64,000 nt of DNA from Gemmatimonadota bacterium (GTDB taxonomy: Bacteria; Gemmatimonadota; Gemmatimonadetes; Longimicrobiales; Gaopeijiaceae): assembly GCA_016209885.1 (NCBI GenBank), contig JACQVF010000011.1, forward strand, positions 59,765 to 123,764, given 5' to 3'. Made by a program: the position numbers and the translations under genes. Of the stretch, positions 58,221 through 64,000 are shown one piece after another. The notes beneath the pieces are model-generated. The model saw only the letters and a program-made list of their open reading frames with translations, did no database searches and was not told where the DNA came from. Within the stretch, counting starts at the first letter, position 1; each line of letters opens with the position of its first letter.

Positions 58221-59192
58221 ATGGCGGATCTCTATCTGGTGACCGGTGGCGCCGGCTTTGTCGGCTCGCACCTGGTGGACTACCTGGTGGAGGCTGGGGA
58301 GCGGGTCCGGGTTGTGGACGATTTCTCCACCGGTCGGCGGGTGAACCTGGAATCCGCGCTTGACCGGATCGAGCTGATCGAAGGATCGGTGACGGATCCC
58401 GAGGTGTGCCGGAAGGCCTGTGCGGGTGTAGAGTTTGTGCTCCATCAGGCGGCGCTCCCGTCGGTGGTGCGCAGCCTGGCGGATCCGCTGGGCGTGCACG
58501 ACGTCAACGCCACGGGGACGCTTCGTCTGCTTCTGGCGGCTCGCGATGCCGGAGTGCGACGGTTCGTGTACGCGGGATCGAGCTCGGCCTACGGCGATAC
58601 ACCGGAGCTTCCGAAGCGGGAGGACATGGCGCCGCAGCCGCGCTCACCGTATGCGGCGTCCAAGCTGGCGGGCGAGCTCTACTGTCGGGCGGCGACGGCA
58701 TCGTACGGGGTCGAGACCGTTTCGCTCCGCTACTTCAACGTGTTCGGGGCGCGTCAGGATCCCGCGTCCCAGTACGCGGCCGTGGTCCCCGTCTTCATGG
58801 TGGCGGGGCTCGAAGAGCGGGCGCCCACGATCGACGGAGACGGCGCTCAGACGCGCGACTTCACGCATGTGGCCAACGTGGTGCGCGCGAACCTGCTGGC
58901 GTGTCACGCGAAGGCTCCCGGAGTCGTGGGCGAGGTTTTCAACGTGGGGTGTGGGGAGCGGATCTCGATCAACCGGCTGTGGGCGGAGATCCGCGAGCTC
59001 GTGGGTGGGCGGGTGGCGGCGGAGTACGGGCCACCCCGCCCGGGCGATGTACGAGACTCCCTGGCGGACCTCAGCCGGATCCGGACCCGCCTCGACTACG
59101 ACGTGGAGACAACGCTGAGGGAGGGGCTGGCGCACACGTGTGCGTGGTTCCGGGCGCGCATGGGCGGGCGGGTCAGCGGGCGACCGCAGTAG
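58221..59192 (+). CDS. UDP-hexose/HexNAc 4-epimerase-type SDR
   Basis: A 323-residue extended SDR close to WbpP/Gne-type UDP-GlcNAc 4-epimerases and UDP-glucose 4-epimerases. LYLVTGGAGFVGSHLVDYL, VVDDFSTGRRVNLE, HQAALPSVVRSLADPLGVHD (the AALPSV motif of WbpP-like enzymes), YAGSSSAYGDTPELPKRE, SPYAASKLAGELYC (Tyr/Lys) and RYFNVFGARQDPASQYAAV. It would give a galacto-configured sugar nucleotide. The C-terminal tail GGRVSGRPQ is encoded by GGGYSAGC-type octamers. Independent promoter likely; 228 bp spacer upstream. Confidence 0.9.
   Translation: MADLYLVTGGAGFVGSHLVDYLVEAGERVRVVDDFSTGRRVNLESALDRIELIEGSVTDPEVCRKACAGVEFVLHQAALPSVVRSLADPLGVHDVNATGTLRLLLAARDAGVRRFVYAGSSSAYGDTPELPKREDMAPQPRSPYAASKLAGELYCRAATASYGVETVSLRYFNVFGARQDPASQYAAVVPVFMVAGLEERAPTIDGDGAQTRDFTHVANVVRANLLACHAKAPGVVGEVFNVGCGERISINRLWAEIRELVGGRVAAEYGPPRPGDVRDSLADLSRIRTRLDYDVETTLREGLAHTCAWFRARMGGRVSGRPQ
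59162..59185. repeat. Octamer repeat in the 3' end of the 4-epimerase gene
   Basis: GGGCGGGC, GGGTCAGC, GGGCGACC: diverged units of the TGAGCGGG family, in frame and just before the TAG at 59190-59192. They encode the RVSGRP tail. Confidence 0.5.
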
Positions 59193-59254
59193 CGACCTGC
59201 CAAGACCCGCGATACAGTTGGCGGGCGCCGGGGGGCGACCTATCTTGGGGGCGT

Positions 59255-59977
59255 ATGGCGAACAGTGAGATGCTGACGGTCCGACAGCTCATCGACCGCG
59301 GGCGAGACGCTTGGGAGCGCGGCGATTACGTTGCCGCGCTGAAGGACTTCCGCGACGCCATCGACCGGAAAGCGCAGTTCGCGGACGTCCACAACTTCTC
59401 CGGGCTCTGCCTTTCCATGCTGGGCGACCTGCAGGGCGCGCTCGCGGAGTTCGCACAGGCGATTCAGCTGAACCCGCGCTACATCGAGGCGCACCTGAAT
59501 CGGGCGATCACCCTGAACGAGCTGGGGCGGTTCGACGAGGCGCGAGAGGCGTTCGACACGGCGGGCCAGCTCGATCGCGAGGCCAGCGACGTCTTTCCCT
59601 TCGCCCTCGGGAACCAGATCGTGGACGCCCACGCGGCGCTCGGTGACCTGTACCTGGAGGGGGGCGCCCCGGCGAAGGCGGCGAAGCAGTACGGGGAGGC
59701 GGTGGCCCTGCGCCCACGGTTTCTCGATATTCGGAGCAAGCTGGCGCAGGCGTACATGGAACTCGGGGATCTGGAAGCTGCGGAGCAGGAGCTGCAGGAG
59801 ACCCTGGAGCAGAACGCGGGCTTCGCGGCTGCGCGGCTCAAGCTGGGGCTCGTCCTCTACCGGAAGGGCGACCGGGAGGGTGCGGCGACCGAGTGGCGCC
59901 GGTGCCTGGAGCAGAATCCGAACAACGCAAGGGCCAGCGCGTACCTGGCGATGCTGGGGTCGCAGCCCACGGACTGA
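59255..59977 (+). CDS. Cytoplasmic TPR-repeat protein
   Basis: A 240-residue protein made of about five to six tetratricopeptide repeats (for example ARDAWERGDYVAALKDFRDA-like first unit, ALAEFAQAIQLNPRYIEAHL, LGDLEAAEQELQETLEQNAG). No signal peptide, so it is probably a cytoplasmic scaffold. Specific partner unknown. ATG 59255 begins directly before the first repeat; the 62-bp spacer carries no evident regulatory site. It marks the transition from glycan genes to general envelope genes. Confidence 0.8.
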   Translation: MANSEMLTVRQLIDRGRDAWERGDYVAALKDFRDAIDRKAQFADVHNFSGLCLSMLGDLQGALAEFAQAIQLNPRYIEAHLNRAITLNELGRFDEAREAFDTAGQLDREASDVFPFALGNQIVDAHAALGDLYLEGGAPAKAAKQYGEAVALRPRFLDIRSKLAQAYMELGDLEAAEQELQETLEQNAGFAAARLKLGLVLYRKGDREGAATEWRRCLEQNPNNARASAYLAMLGSQPTD

Positions 59978-60165
59978 GCCCTGCGGGCGGTCCTCGGCCT
60001 GCCCGGAGTGGGGAAGGCGGCGAGCGGTCGTTCCGGGTCGCGCAGCGCGGGTGTACGGCGTCGCCCGGTCGGAGTCCGCTCCAGGCCGTCGGGCTCCGGG
60101 CCAGCAACCACGAGCGGCCGGCCGCATCCGTGCCAGGGCTGTGGGGAGGCGGGCCCGTCCCAGCG

Positions 60166-61233
60166 TTGCGTTTCCCCGCCAGCGCTGAGAGCTTTTCCGC
60201 CGCAGCCGCGCTCGAATCAGGGGCGCGGTTTCGATTACGTGCTCCCTGGGGGCGTGACGCGGACTGGCGTACGAAAGTCCTGGAGGAGCTCATACAGCGG
60301 GCGGCCGTACCGCGAGAACGGAGTGGCTCTCACGGCGGGACCGCAGGCATCCTGCTGCTGGCCATCAGTGTCGGGATGGTGGGGGCGTGTGGGGGTGAGC
60401 AGACGGCATTGCTTCGTGGCGACCAGGCGTGGGCGGTGGGAGACCGGGCGAAAGCGCTGGCGGAGTATCGCCTCGCCCTGCGGCAGGCCGGCGATTCGGC
60501 TCGGGCGCTCCTGCGTCTCGCCCATGCCTACGGGGAACTGGACCAGGCCGAGCGCGCGCGGGAGTTCTACGAGCGGGCCGTGGCGGTCAACCCGGGGTAC
60601 TCGGACCAGGCGGTCGCCGATCTCGTACGGCTCGCGGAACGTGCGTTCGTGCGCGGCGACGGCTTCGGTGGCGTGGCCGCCGCGGAGGCGGCGCTCCGGA
60701 TGCGACCGGGCGTGAGCATGCCCGGGCTCGACCTGCCGCTCGCGCGCGCGTACGCGCGCGCTGGCCAGCAGGCGCGCGCCATCCCGTACTACGAGCGTGC
60801 GTTGGTGCAGGCGCCGCAGGATTCGATGGCCGAGGTCCTCTACGAGCTCGCGCTCTCGTACGAGGAGCTGCGCGACTGCCGCCGGGCGCTCGTTTTCTTC
60901 GAGCGCTACCGGCACCTGGCGCGTTCCCGCGGCGGCCAGAGCGTGGAGTGGCACGTGGGGAGCTGCTCGCTCCAGCTCGCGCGGTCGGCCCGCGCTGCGG
61001 GTGACCACGAGGAGGCGCTCCAGCGCTTGGCGACCGTGATTCTCCTGGGCGAGCCGCGGAACCGCTTGGATGAAGCGTACTTCGAGAGGGGCGAAATCCT
61101 GTTCGCCCGTCGCGAGCACGAAGCCGCACTCGAGGCGTACCGGAAGGTGCTCGAGCTGAATGTGGCCGTGCGCGGGCCGCTCGCCACGCGCGCCGAGCGG
61201 CGGATCGAGGAGATCCGCTTCGGGCGACCGTGA
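60166..61233 (+). CDS. TPR-repeat protein, probable lipoprotein (start uncertain)
   Basis: Tetratricopeptide protein of roughly 290-355 residues. A hydrophobic segment with lipobox, GILLLAISVGMVGAC, precedes GGEQTALLRGDQAWAVGDRA and several TPR units (ALAEYRLALRQAG, AREFYERAVAVNPGYS, AIPYYERALVQAPQD, ALEAYRKVLELN). No ATG, GTG or TTG occurs in frame between 60169 and 60375, where a signal peptide should start; the nearest upstream candidates are TTG 60166 and GTG 60130, giving an unusually long lead. A CTG start at 60280 or a frameshift is possible. Function unknown; likely envelope-associated. Confidence 0.65.
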   Translation: MRFPASAESFSAAAALESGARFRLRAPWGRDADWRTKVLEELIQRAAVPRERSGSHGGTAGILLLAISVGMVGACGGEQTALLRGDQAWAVGDRAKALAEYRLALRQAGDSARALLRLAHAYGELDQAERAREFYERAVAVNPGYSDQAVADLVRLAERAFVRGDGFGGVAAAEAALRMRPGVSMPGLDLPLARAYARAGQQARAIPYYERALVQAPQDSMAEVLYELALSYEELRDCRRALVFFERYRHLARSRGGQSVEWHVGSCSLQLARSARAAGDHEEALQRLATVILLGEPRNRLDEAYFERGEILFARREHEAALEAYRKVLELNVAVRGPLATRAERRIEEIRFGRP

Positions 61234-61327
61234 GGGCGCTGCGTGGGGGAGGCATGCGGCTCGGGCGAAGCGAAGGGCGTGCGGGGGTGCGGGGGCGCAA
61301 GCGAATCTCACGGCGCGACGGAATGCG

Positions 61328-62458
61328 ATGACGATGGCGATCCCGCTTCTGGATCTCACGGCGCAATACGCGGCGATTCGCGACGAGATCGACCAGGCGC
61401 TGCGCGCCGTGATCGAGTCGCAGAGGTTCGTGCTCGGGCCCGTGGTGGAACGCTTCGAGCGCGCGATGGCCGAGCGACTCGGGGTCCGATACGCGATCGG
61501 GTGTGCGAGCGGGACGGATGCGCTCCTCCTCGCGTTGCGGGCTTTGGAGACACGCCCGGGAGACGAGGTGATCGTCCCGACGTTCACGTTCTTCGCCACG
61601 GCGGGAGCCGTCTGGAACGCGGGGCTGCGACCCGTCTTCTGCGACGTGGACGCCCGGACGTTCAATGTCACGGCGCAGACGGTGGACGCCGTGTGGTCAC
61701 CGCGCACGCGGGCGGTGATTCCGGTGCATCTCTTCGGGCAGATGGCTCCCGTGGAAACGATCCGGATCCTGGCTGGCGAGCGGCGCGCGTTCGTCCTGGA
61801 GGACGCGGCTCAGGCCATTGGGGCCCGCAGGCGGATCGGCGAGTCTCGGGTCGCCGCGGGCGCGGCAGGCGACGCGGGGGGATTCAGCTTCTTTCCGAGC
61901 AAGAACCTGGGGTGCTTCGGCGACGGCGGGCTGGTCACCACGGATGACGTGGGCCTCGCCGAGGGGATCCGCAAGCTCCGGGTCCACGGGGGCGAGAAGC
62001 TGTACGACCACGAGATAGTGGGGACAAACAGCCGGCTGGACGCGCTCCAGGCTGCGGTGCTGCTCGCCAAGCTCCCGCACCTGGACGCCTGGACCCAGAG
62101 CCGCCGCCGCAACGCGGGCCTCTATGACGAGTTGCTGGAGGGCGTGGAGGGCGTAGTCGCGCCGGCAGCGGAAGAGCGGAACGAGCATGTGTTCAACCAG
62201 TACACGATCCGGGCCGCCAGGCGGGACGAGCTCGTGGAGCACCTGGGAGCGCTGGGGATCGGAACGGCCGTCTACTACCCGCTGCCGCTCCATCTCCAGT
62301 CGTGCTTCCGCGAGCTGGGCCACCGGGAGGGCGACTTCCCCACGGCGGAGCGCCTGAGCCGAGAGGTGTTGAGCCTGCCCGTTTATCCGGAGCTTGGGGC
62401 CGAGCGAATCGAGCGCGTGGGCTCCGCAGTGCGTGCATTCTACGAAGGGCGCGGGTGA
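61328..62458 (+). CDS. DegT/DnrJ/EryC1/StrS aminotransferase (second copy)
   Basis: A 376-residue PLP-dependent sugar aminotransferase. IPLLDLTAQYAAIRDEIDQA and ESQRFVLGPVVERFE are typical of the WbpE/PglE/VioA class; CASGTDALLLAL binds PLP phosphate; VLEDAAQAIGA has D159; FSFFPSKNLGCFGDGG has the Schiff-base K192; ETRPGDEVIVPTFTFFATAG and GTNSRLDALQAAVL complete the family. Differs clearly from the copy at 52073. It could make a 3- or 4-amino sugar for the nonulosonate or repeat unit. ATG 61328, or 61334. Confidence 0.93.
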   Translation: MTMAIPLLDLTAQYAAIRDEIDQALRAVIESQRFVLGPVVERFERAMAERLGVRYAIGCASGTDALLLALRALETRPGDEVIVPTFTFFATAGAVWNAGLRPVFCDVDARTFNVTAQTVDAVWSPRTRAVIPVHLFGQMAPVETIRILAGERRAFVLEDAAQAIGARRRIGESRVAAGAAGDAGGFSFFPSKNLGCFGDGGLVTTDDVGLAEGIRKLRVHGGEKLYDHEIVGTNSRLDALQAAVLLAKLPHLDAWTQSRRRNAGLYDELLEGVEGVVAPAAEERNEHVFNQYTIRAARRDELVEHLGALGIGTAVYYPLPLHLQSCFRELGHREGDFPTAERLSREVLSLPVYPELGAERIERVGSAVRAFYEGRG

Positions 62459-62592
62459 ACACGGTCGGCGGGGTGGGCTTGGGGGCTCGGCGGGTGACCC
62501 GTTTTCACGGCACCGGTCCCGGAGATCGAGGCGGGGCACGGCATTCCGCGCCGTTCGGGAAACCCGCCCGCAAAGGCGGGGTATCCTCTTCG

Positions 62593-63384
62593 ATGCGCAT
62601 CCCCAGCCTGCTCGCTGTCTGCTTCCTTACCGTGGCGGCGGCCGCCTGTGCGTCCGCGCCGCGCCTGGCGCGCATGACCCAGGATGAGCTGTGGCAGTAC
62701 GCGCTCGCCGAGTTCGAGGGCAGGAACTGGGTGCGCGCGATCGCCGCGCTGGAGCGCCTGACGCTCGTGTACCCGAACTTCGAGCGCAGCGTGGAAGTGC
62801 GCCTTCGCCTCGCGCAGGCGTATTTCCAAAAGAAGGATTATCTGGTCGCAGCGTCGGAGTTCCAGCGCGTCACGGAGCGGTATCCTGCCCACGAGCTGGC
62901 GGACGATGCGGCGCTGGGCGTGTGCGAGTCGTACTTCGAACTCTCGCCGATCCCCCAGCGCGACCAAACCTACAGTGAAAAAGGCATCACAGCGTGCGAC
63001 AACGTCATCCGTTCGTATCCCGGGACCGAGTCGGTGGGTCGGGCGACAGAGCTCCGGGAGTCGCTGCGCACCAAGCTCGCGCAGAAGGACTACCAGAACG
63101 GCGACTTCTATTTTCACCGGCGGCTCTACGACTCGGCCATCATCTATTACGAGGACATCCTGGAGCGGTACGCCGACACCGCCATCGCGCCGAAGGCGCT
63201 TCTCCGCCTTGTCGAGTCCTATACGAGGATCGGGTACACGGAGGAGGCGGAGGCGGCGCGGCAGCGGCTGCTCCGAGACTACCCGAACTCGCCGGAGGCA
63301 CGGCAGCTCGTCACCAACGGGACGCGGCCGGGTTCGGCGGGACTGACTGCCGACGGGGAGGCGCTCCGCAGAGCCAAGGTCTGA
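62593..63384 (+). CDS. bamD: Outer-membrane assembly lipoprotein BamD
   Basis: A 263-residue TPR lipoprotein of the beta-barrel assembly machine. MRIPSLLAVCFLTVAAAACA is a lipoprotein signal with the acylated Cys at 19. TPR units follow: ALAEFEGRNWVRAIAALERL, RLAQAYFQKKDYLVAASEFQ, ESYTRIGYTEEAEAARQRLL, with NGDFYFHRRLYDSAIIYYED in between, the ordering typical of BamD/ComL. Stop overlaps the nadD start (TGATG), an arrangement also found in other bacterial groups. Confidence 0.9.
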   Translation: MRIPSLLAVCFLTVAAAACASAPRLARMTQDELWQYALAEFEGRNWVRAIAALERLTLVYPNFERSVEVRLRLAQAYFQKKDYLVAASEFQRVTERYPAHELADDAALGVCESYFELSPIPQRDQTYSEKGITACDNVIRSYPGTESVGRATELRESLRTKLAQKDYQNGDFYFHRRLYDSAIIYYEDILERYADTAIAPKALLRLVESYTRIGYTEEAEAARQRLLRDYPNSPEARQLVTNGTRPGSAGLTADGEALRRAKV

Positions 63385-64000
63385 TGCGCTTCGGCATCTT
63401 TGGCGGCACGTTCGACCCGCCCCACGTCGGGCATCTCATCGTTGCGCAGGACATCTTCGAAGCGCTCGAGTTGGACCGCCTTCTCTTCATCCCGGCGCCG
63501 CTCCCCCCGCACAAGCGCGGGATCGAGGTGACGCCCGCCGAGATCCGCCTGCGGATGGTTGAGGCCGCCGTGGCCGGGGATTCGCGCTTCGAGGTGAGCG
63601 ACGTCGAGTTCCGCCGACCTGGCCCGTCGTACACGGTGGACACGCTCCGGGACCTCCACCACGGGCACCCCGGCGCGGAGTTCGACCTCGTGATCGGCAC
63701 AGACCAGTTGGCCGAGTTCGCAAACTGGCGGCAGCCGGAGGAAGTCGCCCGGCTCGCCCGGCTTGCGGTGATCGGCCGCGGCGGGCTCGATCCCCGGGAT
63801 GTCCAGCCCGCGATCGACGTGCCGTACCGCCCCGTGGCGGTTACGCGCGTCGACGTCTCCGCCCGCGCGATCCGCAAGCGCGTCCGGGAGGGGCGGTCGA
63901 TCCGCTACATGGTGACCGAGGCGGTCAGGCGGATCATCGAGGAGCAGGGCCTGTATCTCTCTGGCCAGCGGGTCAGCGGGCGAGCAGGCGGGCGGGTGGC
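63384..64000 (+). CDS. nadD: Nicotinate-nucleotide adenylyltransferase (NadD), partial at window edge
   Basis: The first 205 codons, running off the window end. MRFGIFGGTFDPPHVGHLIV is the nucleotidyltransferase H-x-G-H loop; LLFIPAPLPPHKRG, PGPSYTVDTLRDL, LVIGTDQLAEFANW and VDVSARAIRKRVREGRSI (the ISSTxIR-like motif) match NadD, which makes NaAD from nicotinate mononucleotide and ATP. The enzyme fold is complete by about residue 195 (EEQGLYL); the following codons, GQRVSGRAGGRV, are encoded by octamer repeats, so the natural stop may be near the window end. Coupled to bamD. Confidence 0.95.
   Translation, partial: MRFGIFGGTFDPPHVGHLIVAQDIFEALELDRLLFIPAPLPPHKRGIEVTPAEIRLRMVEAAVAGDSRFEVSDVEFRRPGPSYTVDTLRDLHHGHPGAEFDLVIGTDQLAEFANWRQPEEVARLARLAVIGRGGLDPRDVQPAIDVPYRPVAVTRVDVSARAIRKRVREGRSIRYMVTEAVRRIIEEQGLYLSGQRVSGRAGGRV
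63966..63997. repeat. Octamer repeat in the 3' end of nadD
   Basis: CAGCGGGT, CAGCGGGC, GAGCAGGC, GGGCGGGT: four diverged units of the TGAGCGGG family, translated in the nadD frame as a Gly/Arg/Val tail beyond the conserved enzyme fold. It may continue past the window. Confidence 0.55.

Noticed and set aside
1..64000. tRNA, rRNA, riboswitch, CRISPR or phage genes
   Set aside because: I looked for conserved tRNA arms, riboswitch-like leaders, regularly spaced repeats and structural phage genes and saw none.

Overview
The window is a very GC-rich (by eye around 70 %), densely packed stretch of a diderm bacterial chromosome. Almost all of it is one exopolysaccharide/capsule or O-antigen biosynthesis and export region. 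Outer-membrane components (two Wza-type exporters, Wzi, a predicted beta-barrel, BamD), lipoprotein signal peptides and many GTG/TTG starts point to a Gram-negative-type envelope. The multi-repeat RCC1 lipoprotein, the bamD-nadD pair and the short-period intergenic repeats fit Gemmatimonadota, but that assignment is inference.

Layout. 25-648: a membrane hydrolase-like gene on the minus strand. 768-3831: polyprenyl-phosphate sugar transferase, a GT4 and a WecG/TagA glycosyltransferase. 3852-7049: a toxin-antitoxin island (an intact vapBC, a broken phd/vapC relic, an intact abrB/vapC) surrounding a Wzx-type flippase. 7163-11964: GT2, methyltransferase, O-antigen ligase/polymerase and a GT-C-like membrane protein. 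12217-15223: first Wza/Wzc pair. 15368-21075: RCC1 lipoprotein, beta-barrel protein, Wzi (minus strand) and an FAD reductase. 21258-29989: dTDP-glucose dehydratase, a WecA-CapD-N fusion, a 166-bp inverted-repeat element, a two-domain oxidoreductase, and an overlapping NeuB / 2-hydroxyacid dehydrogenase / NeuC set. 30131-37618: asparagine synthetase homologue, UDP-glucose dehydrogenase, UDP-glucuronate decarboxylase, UDP-glucuronate 4-epimerase-like SDR, WecB and NeuA. 37926-42880: methyltransferase, dTDP-rhamnose 4-epimerase-like SDR and two glycosyltransferases. 43024-46045: second Wzc/Wza pair (minus strand). 46208-59192: second Wzy, two GT4s, several SDRs, PglD-type acyltransferase, DegT aminotransferase, second WecA-CapD-N fusion, MurJ-like flippase. 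59255-64000: TPR proteins, a second DegT aminotransferase, BamD and the start of NadD, where the window leaves the polysaccharide region.

How the genes work together. Nucleotide sugars are made in the cytoplasm: dTDP-6-deoxyhexoses, UDP-GlcA/UDP-Xyl/UDP-GalA, UDP-ManNAc, CMP-nonulosonate, and probably acylated amino sugars. A phosphosugar is loaded on undecaprenyl phosphate by the WecA-like fusions or the monotopic sugar transferase. Glycosyltransferases extend the unit, Wzx or the MurJ-like protein flips it, Wzy polymerises it, Wzc controls chain length, and Wza/Wzi export and anchor it. Two Wzx-type flippases, two Wzy-type proteins, two Wza/Wzc pairs and two initiating fusions suggest two partly independent polysaccharides.

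The least ordinary signals are at DNA level. Tandem 7- or 8-bp repeats whose unit contains a stop triplet sit at the 3' ends of several genes and supply their stop codons; one run lies in frame inside a glycosyltransferase. There is a long-palindrome element at 24204-24369, perfect palindromes at gene ends and inside genes, and toxin-antitoxin modules in different stages of decay. No transposase, CRISPR array, tRNA or rRNA was found.
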